Below are positions 46,401 to 57,238 of a DNA stretch of 64,000 bases, in pieces. Within the stretch, counting starts at the first letter, position 1, and each line of letters starts with the position of its first letter. The notes under the pieces are model-generated. The model saw only the letters and a program-made list of their open reading frames with translations. It did no database searches and had not been told where the DNA came from. This DNA is from Calvatia gigantea (lineage: Eukaryota; Basidiomycota; Agaricomycetes; Agaricales; Lycoperdaceae), in assembly GCA_025093985.1 (NCBI GenBank), contig JACAAK010000021.1:172409-236408 (forward strand). Reading direction: 5' to 3'. The position numbers and the translations under genes were made by a program.

Positions 46401-49146
46401 TTTGGGTGGTCATCATGTTAACTGATGCGCCATGAAGCCAAACCCACAGTACAGAACCAAATTAATGGTTTGTCCCTTGATTTACATAATTAAATGTCTT
46501 CCACTTATAAATGCTTGGACTGGCACGTTACACTCTAGTCAATGCTAAACTATCACTGAGATGGGTAAGACTTCCCTGTTGCCATAAAGCTCTTAGGCTC
46601 TCGAAGTGTAGTGCAGATCAGTCACTCTACATCAACTGTTGCAAAAGCATTGGGAGTAGGAGGTTTAAGTGGGTTTTTCATGTCATGAATATTTGCTATT
46701 GCTCTCATTTAGACAAACTCTCCTCCATAATCAGTTGTGATATTGGCCATTGTCAGCTATACTGTAGAGGTTTCTCAAATGAATTTTAGAGCCTCATAAC
46801 TTCTTTTGAAGGAGGACAACTATCATCATGAGATGAGAAGTCATAGAGTAACATCGTAATAAGTGACTAGCAATTCCATCAAGTCCGAGTATTATGCTCA
46901 AGGACGAGGACATTCATATAAAAGATTCTGGATAAAGGTACTGATGCAATTTCCCTTGTGAAATGATCCAGAGTGGCAATGAAATAATGTAACATCTCAA
47001 CAAGTCGTAAAAGACAAGTGAAGAAGGCATAATTGTGGGAAGTTCTGTTTGATGATGTCAAACAATATAGTCTTAGTAGGTGTAATGTTCAACAACCAGA
47101 CATCTCCTTGCTAATAACACAAGTTTGTGTACAATGATGAGATTGGGTGAACGAAAACAGCTCTGCATGACTTATTGCAAAGGCGGTGACCTTTAACAAT
47201 TGCCTCAAAAGCATTACACTCGAGGACATACGTTATAAGATTTTCTTGATATAGATCGGCTGCACACGAATGTGGCACTACAAATCTTTATCCCTAATGT
47301 CATAGACTAATGCTGGAATATGAAAGCAGTTCAGATACTTGTCATTCCTGAAGGATTCCAGTTTCTTGCCTCAAGCCTAATGTAAAGTGGCAAGGTCTAA
47401 GAATTAATCTGGTGACACAGTGCTGAAGCTCAACTGTTATATGTTGGGAGCTATTCTGCTAATTCCCAGACGTGTCGTAATTTCCTTTCTTTGTAATGAT
47501 GCGATTCACGAGATTCTATAAGAAATATTCTTCTCAAGTGAATAGAGCAACATGCTCCTGCTATCATCTTCATATGATCCATAAGGATTTCTCACTTGTT
47601 GTGTAGAAAAGGATTTATAGCCAGCGCTTACATCTCACGTGGCACACCGTTATTCATAGCATTTATCAAGGAGTATGAAGTCGAAAGTACTACTGTATAT
47701 CCTTCCATTGGTATCAAGGTCAGCGTCATCCAAAGATGGTGACTCAAGAACTCCTCTGGTGCCAAGCTCTATAAAGAGCAGTCTAAAGGATTTCTTAAGG
47801 AATTCATTGGCATGTTGCATCATATGGTGCTAAACACATCCTCTTTCTTGATTATAGTTGCTAAATGGTGCGCTCTAGTCCTAATCGTGGACGGCGACTT
47901 CCATAAAGTCAAACTTCCTTAAAGCAATCATTGTTATTCCTGTAGTTGGCGGACAAAGCATTTTAACGTGCTCGTCCATGCTCTGACTTAAAACAGGTCT
48001 TCAAACTTGGGCGCGTGAACATGTGCTTGACACAAGTGAAGCAATGTTGATGCTGGAAGCAGAGCGTGATATAAAGCGATGCAGCTCCTTTATAAGAGAA
48101 ATAGTATATGGCAGTAATCGCTCGAACCAGTGGCATATTTAAACTATATTCTGAAGTATTTCCTGAAACAACATAATGGCAGTATTACCAGCTCATTATC
48201 CTTCTCCCCTTATTTCCCAGCTGCAAGGATGCGATTAGCGTTCTTCTCCTTGCTATCTTCCTTGGATATTTTTGCGAATGCTGCAAGTGCAGCTGCTATT
48301 GGCATAATGCCATGGTTTTATTGGTGCTGCAAGCCTTGCGGCCGCTGTCTACCGTACCAGTGTAAGCGCTGCAAATGTGGCAGCCCACTGCCTTAGCATG
48401 GCATAAAGCACTTATAGCACATGAGCTATCCATAGAAAGAATAAAGTGGTAGTCGAATAGACATGGAAGGGGTAAAGCGTTAAAGCCTAAGGTGAAGGAT
48501 TGAATGGCAGACTTCTCAAAGATATTTTCTATATCCCAGCTTTTATGTCATTAAGCAGGCCTTAGCGGCTTATTACTGCTAGCTTAAGTGAGTCAAATAG
48601 CTCAGATATATGCTCATGGTGTGTTGTAAAATTCAAGGCGGAACATGCCCAATCGACTTGGAACACAAGAACACAAGACTTATAATGTTTCTGACACTGC
48701 AGTATTTATTGCGGTCATGAAGACCAGCTAATTAACCAGCAAAGCGGAGCATAATGCTCAGCATAAATGATACATCATATAGTAAATTACTGAGGTGGAT
48801 CTGAAGAGAATCCCAGAAAGCCCAAAGCAGTTGTTGTTGATCAGAAAGAGAATACCAGAACAGAGGTGGAGCAACCAGAGTGGAACAGTTCTGCTGCAAC
48901 CCAGAATGGGGAGCAGACCTAAAGCAGTCGAACCAGACCAGAGATGACAGTTTGCTGGATCAAAAACCAAGAATGGGTAACAACATGTCAGCATCATGTA
49001 GGACTGCTGTATGTAGTGCACATGTTCACAACATGGGTCAGACAGGGTATCAAGTGGACCAAAGGCACCACTGTCTCCCAGGTTGAAAGTGACCATAGCC
49101 TCCTCAAACTCTACCAGCATTGCTAATGCGGTCTGAGTGAGCGGCG
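43481..49146 (-). pseudogene. Interior of copia-3, decayed gag-pol without open frame
   Basis: There is no recognisable domain at protein level; the longest frames are about 90-120 codons and look random. By nucleotide similarity to copia-2 it keeps the order RNase H (43500), RT (about 44200-45600), integrase (46500-47300) and gag (48100-49120). Decay includes many indels, more than the LTR divergence would suggest. A block of tandem repeats (44211-44905) sits inside the RT region. Confidence 0.7.
44211..44905. repeat. Diverged tandem repeat, about 13 units of 45-60 bp
   Basis: Each unit begins with a T-run and CC, followed by a form of CAACTCCGAAGAGGTGGAAGGA, then often a small inverted pair such as AAGGAAT...ATTTCCT. 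Clear units start near 44211, 44272, 44325, 44376, 44428, 44511, 44561, 44620, 44663, 44712, 44769, 44815 and 44870. The core resembles copia-2 at about 51317-51352, the RT segment coding just after the catalytic Tyr-Ile-Asp-Asp. Unit borders are approximate. Confidence 0.7.
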
Positions 49147-49162
49147 GTCAGGGCCCATAACC
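49147..49162 (-). promoter_or_regulatory. Half-tRNA primer site of copia-3
   Basis: On the minus strand GGTTATGGGCCCTGAC lies directly after the 5' LTR. It has the same initiator tRNA-Met anticodon-loop complement as copia-1 and copia-2, with slight differences at its distal end. Confidence 0.65.
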
Positions 49163-49706
49163 TGTTGAGAGAACGAGTAGACATCCCAATATAATTCACA
49201 CTACCTAAGCATGTAGGCGTCAGCGGTGGAGGGTAGTTGTATTCATCCGGGAGACAGTCCAGTAGGAGAGGTGCATGGTAGCGGACATAGTCCTGCTTAT
49301 ACCAGCATACTCAGAGAGTCTTGAGGAGAGGGGAAGCGATGCTTATAGAAGCTAGCATAGAGAGGAAAAGACATAGTGTCTTATGCCAAAAGGCATACCT
49401 GAAAGGGCTTACATACAACAATGCTATATAGGGTATATATACTAATATCCCTGGTCTGTGCACTCTAAACCCTTATACAGGTGAGGTCTAACTACCAGTA
49501 GCATAATTGGAGCATACTGTGTACAACACATGTACTAGAAGGTTCCATGCAGAGGGTATAACCGACTACTAGAAGGGCGGTACAACTACTGTGTATGTAG
49601 TCCATGATGGTCCGTTATTATCGACCCTCTGAAGGTGAAATACTCAAACCCTGTTTCAGCTATAAATAGACTGAACCAATGTAGTGGTACAGAGTGAGAT
49701 TCAACA
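49163..49706 (-). repeat. 5' LTR of copia-3
   Basis: This 544 bp LTR is the same length as 42937-43480. TSD ATTGG follows. Confidence 0.92.
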
Positions 49707-49711
49707 ATTGG

Positions 49712-49778
49712 TGCCACCAAGAAGGCACTTGCTGCAGCAGTAGTCCATGGAGACTTCAACAAGCTTCCTGAGGCATGA
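49712..49778 (+). pseudogene. ORF3 of chromovirus B, last codons
   Basis: This completes the frame cut at 42936: Ala-Thr-Lys-Lys-Ala-Leu-Ala-Ala-Ala-Val-Val to Leu-Pro-Glu-Ala and TGA (49776-49778). The polypurine tract (AGGGGATAAT, 49788-49796) and 3' LTR follow. Confidence 0.88.
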
Positions 49779-49796
49779 AGCTTAACCAGGGGATAA

Positions 49797-50107
49797 TGTT
49801 GTGGATTTCACCATCTTCACTGTATCACTGTACCTGTCTTCTGACTCCCTATCTACCATGTATCTGTTTCATCTATTCTAGTGCCAGCAATCTCCAAGTA
49901 CTGACTCACATACCACTGTGCCATAGTTATCAGATGTTTCATGTAGTATCTCCATCCATTCAACTGGATAACTCTCTCCATATTTAAGCATACCTATACT
50001 CCTCTGTAGTTAGTATGCTTAACCACTTCTAGTTCTCTTCCCCTTACTCACCCTCAAGTCTTAGCCTAATTTGCAACCTGAGGTTCCACCTGACTAAGGT
50101 TGTAACA
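49797..50107 (+). repeat. 3' LTR of chromovirus B
   Basis: This 311 bp LTR pairs with 18149-18459 and is followed by TSD ACAAC (50108-50112). Confidence 0.92.
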
Positions 50108-50112
50108 ACAAC

Positions 50113-50350
50113 CTGGGTACAGGGTGAGCTATTTACTACCAATGGCATATACAGAGCATAGTGAGGCAATAGCACACATCTAATAGAATGTTCTAACCAG
50201 CTACAACAAGTACAGTAGAGAGTTATTTTACCTAAGTCCATAGTACATATAGTCTGTTATTAACTCATTACTCTGGGAGTGAAGTTCTCTAGATCTGTTT
50301 CATCTATAAATAGAATGAACCAACATAGTGGTACAGATCAAGATTCAACA
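50113..50350 (-). repeat. Copia-2 left (3') LTR, inner part
   Basis: These remaining 238 bp of the LTR match 62643-62779 plus 63093-63193. On the minus strand the purine tract GTGAGAAGAAG (50351-50361) abuts it. Confidence 0.9.
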
Positions 50351-50376
50351 CTTCTTCTCACTTAAGGGAGGGAGGA

Positions 50377-52000
50377 TTAATGCTTCAACTGTTGAGTAGT
50401 GACTTGCCAAGCTTTGATGTTGGAATCAAAAATTAGGCTGAGCTTAAGGCAGAAGAGATTGAATTTGGTTATACCAAGATTCTTTGTGAAGATATTGGCA
50501 GGATTATCAGCTGATGACATATCACCAATTTCAATAATCCCATCTTCAACTAATTCTTGCACAGAGTGGTAATGAATATCTATGTACTTCAACTGTTTTT
50601 CAACAATGGGGTTTTCAGTCCAAAATTTAGACCCATTATTATTGCTATAGAGAATAGGAGTTGGGTGCTCAATATTGAGCTCCTCCAGAAGTTGTAACAG
50701 CCATTTCACTTGATGTGAAGCATCAGACAACTCTTTATATTCTGTCTCAGTAAACAAAAGAGAAACTGTCTTCTATTGATGCAATGCCCAGGTGACAGCA
50801 CTATTTACAATTATACAGATGTTCTCTGAAACAGAGCAATGAGTCTGTCTTGAGCCCAATCTTAATCACTAAGACACTCTAATGTCACTGTTAGTTTCCC
50901 AGTATCACCTTCATATCTTGACACATAGTTTCTTGTTATAGACAAGTACTTAAGTATGTGAATTCCAGCATGGTAGTGTTTGGGTGTAGGGTTGGTGGCA
51001 TGTTGTGCTAGCTTAACTATAAAAAAAGCTATGTCAGGCCTAGTACCAATCATCAAGTATATCAGGGAGCCAACTAATTATTGGTACTTCTGATAAAAGG
51101 GGCCAGTTACAGAGTCCTTGTTCATTAAGAACTGAAAACCAAATGGCAAAGGTGTTTTAGCCAATATAGACTATGGCACTTGGAAGTATACAAGAACCTT
51201 ATCCAGGTACACAACTTGTTGAATAAAGATGTAACACTTGGAGCAGTTTCTCTGAATTTTCATTCTGAGAAATTCTTCACAAGGCCCATAGTCTCTGCAT
51301 TCCCACTTTTTGGTAAATTTTCCCTTCAACTTTACAAGGAGGAGGGAACCTTTTGGACCCATGAAATTCATGTCATCAATATAGACAATGGCAACAATCA
51401 GCTCATTAGTCTTTTGGTCTTGGTGATAGTAGACAGCATAGTCAGATTTGCAGTGGGTAAAACCCAGCTCAGTCATAGACTTATGCAATTCCTTCCACCA
51501 TTGGCAACCAGCTTGTTTAGGGCCATATATTGCTCATCTAAGTCTCTATACTTTATTCTCCTGCCTAGGAAGTCAAAACCCTTCAGGCTATTCCATATAC
51601 AGTATATTTCTTCATCCAGTTTGCCATATAAATAGGCAGTTTTTATGTCAATGCTGTGCATATCCCAATCATGGATTGCAGCAAGTGTGAAGCTTACACA
51701 TGCTGACTTGTAGCAGACAACTGGAGAGAATAACTTGTTATAGTCAATGCCTTCAACTTGAGAGAAACCCTTCACTACTAAGCAGGCTCTCAGGTGGCAA
51801 TTGGACTTTTGAAGAAATACCCAACAGTTTTTAACTATCTTCCTGTCTTTTGGCAAATTCACTAATTCATACACTCTGTGTTTCTTCAATCCATTGAGTT
51901 CCTTGATACATATAGCTATCCATTTTGCCTTTATAGGCTCAGGAAGCTTAAGCATGTCATGGAAAGTTTCAGGCTCTTTGTGTACAGTGTTGTAAACCAT
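50377..52000 (-). pseudogene. Copia-2 reverse transcriptase and RNase H, broken
   Basis: On the minus strand the RT runs from 52000 to about 50860: fingers and palm with Ile-Lys-Thr-Ala-Tyr-Leu near 51640, then catalytic Tyr-Ile-Asp-Asp-Met at 51368-51382. RNase H follows, with Thr-Arg-Pro-Asp-Ile near 51040 and the C-terminal Glu-Tyr-Lys-Glu-Leu-Ser segment at 50757-50377. Frames change between 51500 and 51450 and near 51170, and stops occur near 50860. The catalytic residues are kept although the gene is broken. Confidence 0.88.
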
Positions 52001-52297
52001 CTATATCAAGTACTCAATTAACTGTACTCCTCCCTTAGTGACAAGCCTGTCAATGTCCATGTCACATGTATTATGAGATGTCAGATCATATAGTTCAGGA
52101 AAAGGCAGCAATTCAGGCAATTCTGGACAAAGAGGGAGCTCAAATGGAGGTAGATTGAAAGGTCATAGTAGATAATGCTCAGCTATAACTCTTTATCTAA
52201 CATATTCAGGATGATTAGTCCTAGCTCTACACTCTCTTATAACATTGTCTGGTAGGGCATTGGCATGAATGCACTGCCTTTGCCTTTATTGCTTTTG

Positions 52298-54050
52298 TCA
52301 GTGAGTTCTATTAAGTTCTCTCTCAATTGAGATTGGATGCCTATGTTCTCCATATATGTTACCGGGTCTTACGGGTGGCCTAGGCTGTTGTTTAGAACAA
52401 CATGGCTCTACCTGGTTAGAATCAATAGTGTGATGCTTGGGGATCTGAGATGGCTCCTTGTCTATTTCAATGGGATTTTTGTGGTTATGATGATCTTTGT
52501 ACCATCTTGGATCTGTTGGCCATCCAGCATTATCTGAAGATGGTGGAGAAGGAAAGTCACTATTTTGACCTTTTGGCAGATTTCTCTGTTCTTTATAATA
52601 TTTGGGCCAGTAACTGTTATCTAGCTTTGAATCAGGACATTTAGGGAAAAATCCCTTGTCGAATAAGGTGTTTGGTGATATAAAGATCATGTTGCCTACT
52701 ATGTGCCACATGAATATATAATTCTTGGATCCTTTATAACCAAAGAATATCATTATCTTGAATTTTGCAGACAATTTGTTTGAACAGATTTCATTAGATA
52801 AAAATACATATATACCACATCCAAACACATGGATATGGGACAAATCTGGTTTAGCCCTTGAATAACACTCAAAGGATATCTTCCACTGTAGACACTGAAC
52901 TAGCATGCAATTGTATAAATGCATAGCTGTATTCAATACAAACTCCCACTATGAGTCAGATAGACATGCCTAAAGCCTTATAGCTTGGGCTTTCTCAAGT
53001 AGGGTATAGTTCAGTCACTCTGCTCTCTTATTTTGCTGATGTGCATAGGGAGCAGTGGTCTCATGAGTGATTCCATATGTTGTGAACCATGCTGTTAGTC
53101 ATTCATTGATGTATTCTCCTCTATTATCAGTGCAGAAATATTTGATCTATATACTGGAGAGGTTCTCTAATGTGCTGATTAGCTCAATGAGCTTCTCCAG
53201 TGCCTCAGACTTCTTTTGAAGGAAAACAATATGTGTATAAGAAGAAAAGTCATCCAACAATATCATTGCCCATTTATATTTATGGTAACTGATGACCAGC
53301 AACTCCATCAAGTCCAAGTGACATAGCTTAAAGACCAAGGATACTTGCTTTGTGTTCTCTGGAAAGGGGTTATTGTGCATTTTCCCCTTAGTACAGCCAT
53401 TACAGATGGACTTCTGGGAAGGTAGTGGTGAAATTGGTGCAATACCATCAATGTGCTTTGGAAGCTCAGACAGTGTACAATCAGAGGGGTGTTCCATTTG
53501 ACAATGCCAATCAATGTAATCAGGTTGGCATAAGGCTAATGCAACTGGCTTCTCCTTGCTAGTATACAAGATATATGTGTACACTATATGGATATTGTTC
53601 ATAAATATTGTGTGAGGCTAGGTGGATAATACAGCTCTTCCTGATTTATTGCAAATCATAGTTCCTTTAACAGTCACCTTAAGAATATGATCAGTTCATA
53701 AGATCTGGCCTGAGAACATGAGCCATTCTGTAATTTCCTTGATATAATAGACTGGTGCAATACATGATGTAGTACTATGAGTCTTTCCCCTATCTATGAC
53801 ATCATGCTGGAAGATCACAGATCCTTGTCCCATCATTTCATAATTTCAGTTCCCAGCTGCTTGAATCAAGCCAAAATAGCCTATTGTGATCTCAGCAAAG
53901 TCTATAAGATAACTAGTGACATAGTATAATGCTCCTAAATCTAGAAGCCAATCTATACTCTCCATAACATGTTATTTTTCCTTTCTGCAACTAAGGCATT
54001 GCACAAGATCACATAAGTGATATGTTGTAAGTGCATTCCCTTCTAGTTTG
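52298..54050 (-). pseudogene. Copia-2 protease and integrase, broken
   Basis: The protease triad reads Asp-Leu-Gly-Ala near 53940 (expected Asp-Ser-Gly-Ala). The zinc region has Trp-His and Glu-His near 53510, then Cys-Asn-Gly-Cys near 53400. First catalytic Asp is in Leu-Cys-His-Leu-Asp-Leu near 53320. The C-terminal part is 52936-52298. Several stops and frame changes are present. Confidence 0.8.
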
Positions 54051-54298
54051 TGCTTCACCTTTTTCCTATTGGATAATTCACTAATAAGTGGTTTAATCAC
54101 ACTTTCCAGCTCAGACTATGGATTGGCAGATGTAGTGAGCAACCAGCATTTATTGTACAAGTAACTAATGCAATTTACAAGATAGTGAGGTACTACAGAA
54201 GGTGGACTAGAGTGCATAGCTTCTATATAGCTCTAACCTGATCAGTGAAGACTATATTGTCCCAACTTATCCATGGAATCTCTAAGGCCTTGTGCTCT

Positions 54299-55697
54299 TT
54301 AGTGGACATGCCTTGTATCTGGACTGTACTGTTCTATCTGCAGACAGGACTGCCTATTGTATTTAGTATCTGAGGTAGGAGGTGAAGAAGAAAGTATTAA
54401 CCCACATTCTCTGTTAGAACTGTAATCTGTCTTATTGTCTAAGTCAATGGCAGAGAAATTGGTAACCTTCAGTGCCTGCTTCTTCTTGAGTGGCTTCAGA
54501 ATCTTGATAGTAGCTAGCTTGTCATAAACCAGTGCTGGCCACACTTCATTCTCCATTATAGTAACTTAAGAAGTGGCAGAGTTACCTACATTGATCTCTA
54601 TTATGTCAAACTTCTTCCATATATTGATATCACCATTAGCAGACTTAGCATTGAGGCAGTTCTTGAGGGCAGTGACCTTGGCTTTCACTGAAGGCTAGTG
54701 ACAGTACTCCTCTTGCAGCATAATGATGCACTCAGCAAGTGAAATGGTAGAAGCAGAAGATGTTAAGCTGTAATGTGTTTTCTCTATGAGAGTGAGTCAA
54801 TAGTGGCAGTGGCACAACTCATGCCTGTGATACATAATTAACATCTTGAATGTATCCTGAGCTTGTGGTAGCATTGGCCTGCCCATCTTCTTCCTTCTTT
54901 CCCTTGCCCTTGCTGCAAGGATGCCATTGGCATTTCTTCTCCTTGCCATCTCCTCCAGATAGCTTTTGCTGTTGCTGCTACTACTACTGGGGCTTCTTTC
55001 TCTGCTGCTGGCCCTGCTAGGACTGCTGGCCTTATGGCCACTGTCCATCTTACTGATAGCTGTGCTGCTACTACTGTTACTGTCTACTACCTTGACATGG
55101 CATAAAGCACACTTGTTGTGTATGGGTGGTCTGGTTGAAGGAATGAGTGGTGATAATGCTGCTGTGGGCCTTGTCCCAAGTTAACTCATTTAGGGACATA
55201 ATGAAAGTGAGAAGAGTTTGAGCAATATGGCTCACAAAGGGGTGAAGGAAATGGAGCAAAATCATTGTTTCAATCTCTGAGGTGATGCCAGTATTCATTG
55301 AGTCCAACTGGCTGAAGATTTGCTAAAGTTCCATGATTTTTAATGATAGATCTCCACCAAGAGGGAGCTCAAAAGTAATGGCATGTATAAACTCATTATA
55401 GACCTGAGCAGGTCCTGGCAACCCATATTGGATTATAAAATAAGTCCAAAGATCATGGGCATTGTGGGACATGTACTTTAATATTGAATTGGAGAGAGTA
55501 GACTCTATCAACCCAAGAGCATAGGTCCACAGGTTGTTAGCCTGCCCACACTGCAGCACTCATCCATGGTCATTGGGATTGGAGATCCTAGATGTACAGA
55601 ACAGGCTGGCAAAGTGGAGGTTACAGCTTCAGCAAGGTGATCCTCTGTGTACAGCTGCTCATACTGAGGTAGTTTATAAATTGAACCCAAAAAGTCC
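54299..55697 (-). pseudogene. Copia-2 gag, main part
   Basis: This continues the gag frame broken at 55698 by chromovirus F: a copia gag-type segment (55690-55323), a second segment to 55077, then a Ser-rich stretch encoded by CTG/CTA-type short repeats (54966-55090) and a basic segment. Frame changes lie near 55510 and 55310. The identification rests on position and on the Asn-Tyr-x-x-Trp motif in the N-terminal part at 62098-62241. Confidence 0.75.
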
Positions 55698-55702
55698 CAG
55701 CT

Positions 55703-56009
55703 TGTTATGAGTTTCCACCGATCATAACGAGTTCCGTACTATTCTGCATTTCCAACTATCCGCATACCTGTTTCGTCTATTCTAGTCCAGCATTCTCCGA
55801 GATATGACTTGTACCAACCACTACGCTCTAACCGGACGTTTCATGTAGTTACTCCATCCATTCAACCGGATGACCTTAGACATACTTAAGCGTACATACA
55901 CTCTGTTGTATTCGGTACACTTAACCACCTTCTGTTCTCTTTCCCTTACTCGCCCTCAAGACTTAGCCAGAGCTGCAACCTGAGGTCTAAACCGACTAAG
56001 GTCGTAACA
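55703..56009 (+). repeat. 5' LTR of chromovirus F
   Basis: This 307 bp LTR has the TATA-like box TACTTAAG (55883-55890) 34 bp before ACACTTAACCA (55917-55927), the presumptive RNA 5' end and self-primer. Confidence 0.95.
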
Positions 56010-56024
56010 TTTGGTTAAGCGTCA
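56010..56024 (+). promoter_or_regulatory. Self-primer binding site of chromovirus F
   Basis: TTTGGTTAAGCGTCA lies next to the LTR. TGGTTAAGCGT (56012-56022) pairs with 55917-55927 at 10 of 11 positions; the mismatch is a transition at a CpG that is intact in A's LTR. Confidence 0.75.
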
Positions 56025-56089
56025 CCACCTCACCTTGCAAAGATAGAGTTGGAAAAGACTCGAACCACGATGAACCCAGGAGCCATTAT

Positions 56090-57238
56090 ATGAGCTCGAA
56101 CCCCAACAAATACAGAGAACCCCAGCTCGAAGTCACAGACAACGAGCTCGAAACAAATAGCGAAACTGACTCATCAGACGAAGAAGCAGAGAACCCTGAA
56201 GTACCTGCACCAGAAACGGTTGTAACAGACAACGAACCCAGAGATACCATGCAAGGAGTAAACCCAACAGGAGTAGAAGCAATTATATCAGAACTCTTCA
56301 ATGAACTCGACATAGCAGAAGAACAGTTAGGACAACCGGAGAACCAAGACACCGAAACAGAATCAGAATCGGGAAATTCAGAAATGACGGACAATACTGC
56401 ACCCACCACAGCACCTAGCACAAAGGGACTCGTGCCTGACCCAGGGTTCTTCGATGGAACGTGAACCAAATTTGACGACTGGTGGAGAGCCATGACACTC
56501 TTCATGAAATTCAACAAAGTCATCACAGCAGATGATAAAGCCATAGCAGTCTTGGCTAGACTGAGGGGAGGAACAGCAGGAGCATATGCAGCAATGAAAG
56601 CACCACAAATTCTGGAAGGAGAAGACTCTGTAGACTGGAAGGTCTTTGTGGAAGAATTCAAACAAACCTTTTCGGATGATGCCATGAACGCGAAGGCAGA
56701 ATGGCAGATCGAAAAATTCAAACAGGGGAATAGGAACACGGCCGACTACCTCATCGAATTTGAGATACTGAAAAACAAGGCAAAAACTGACAACCGACAT
56801 GCCATGTTCCTGTTGCGAAAAAACGCCCGACAAGATATTATCCACACCATCACAGGCTACCCTCCAGCTGCGCGACCCGACACGTACCCAGAATGGAAGG
56901 AGGCCATACTAGCAGTTGGACAAGGATATGAAGCATCCGAATACCGAGGAGATAAGAAAACTAACTCAGGAACTACTTATGGAGGAATGGGAGAACCCAT
57001 GGAGATAGGAAGCAGGCGACATGTGTTCAATGCAAAAGGGGAACCCAAGTGCTACAACTGCGGGATATTCGGACACATGTCCAAAGACTGCAAAAAACCC
57101 AAAGGATTAACATGCTACAACTGCGGCAAAATCGGACACATAGCCAAAGCATGCACCGCACCAAAGAAAGCACAGATCCAAGCAATAGATGAAGCAAAAC
57201 CAGAGGAACACCAGGATTTTTCCGGAGACTCCGAGTAG
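56090..57238 (+). pseudogene. gag: gag of chromovirus F, one premature stop
   Basis: This 382-codon frame is open except for TGA at 56462-56464 (codon 125; relatives have TGC or CAC, both one transition from an Arg codon). Residues 1-115 are strongly acidic; 120-290 are a capsid-like helical domain starting Phe-Asp-Asp-Trp-Trp-Arg. Two CCHC knuckles of spacing C-x2-C-x4-H-x4-C lie at 57049-57090 and 57112-57153. It is the structural and RNA-packaging protein of the particle. The end overlaps the pol frame by 46 nt (57193-57238), with T5 at 57217-57221. Confidence 0.93.

Larger units (their letters stand above)
42937..49706 (-). mobile_element. Copia-3, LTR element with a non-coding, decayed interior
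   Basis: The TSD is ATTGG (42932-42936 and 49707-49711). LTRs are 544 bp each, without indels between them; by eye about 28 differences, all transitions. The interior (43481-49162, 5682 bp) is nearly the same size as that of copia-2 (5696 bp) and colinear with it in several places (45090-45260 with copia-2 RT; 46870-46900 with integrase; 48190-48360 with gag), but no copia frame is open. Orientation is minus, from the primer site at the right and the purine tract at the left. Confidence 0.9.
18149..50107 (+). mobile_element. Chromovirus B, full-length, split by C and copia-3
   Basis: The TSD is ACAAC (18144-18148 and 50108-50112); LTRs of 311 bp lie at both ends. With C and copia-3 removed the length is 6391 bp, equal to A and F within a few bases. 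It is AT-rich and CpG-poor with many stops, so it is an old copy, consistent with its outer position in the nest. Confidence 0.95.

Noticed and set aside
43481..49162. A host gene or a new mobile element in the interior of copia-3
   Set aside because: The region is colinear in patches with copia-2 (45090-45260, 46870-46900, 48190-48360) and has no open frame of note.
54966..55184. Leu-rich frame (72 codons) suggestive of a membrane peptide
   Set aside because: It is the antisense of a Ser/Gln-rich, CTG/CTA-repeat part of copia-2 gag.
56086..56739. 217-codon antisense frame over gag in F, A, D and E
   Set aside because: It is a shadow of the acidic gag frame: GAA/GAC-rich coding leaves the antisense strand open. 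No start context or domain.
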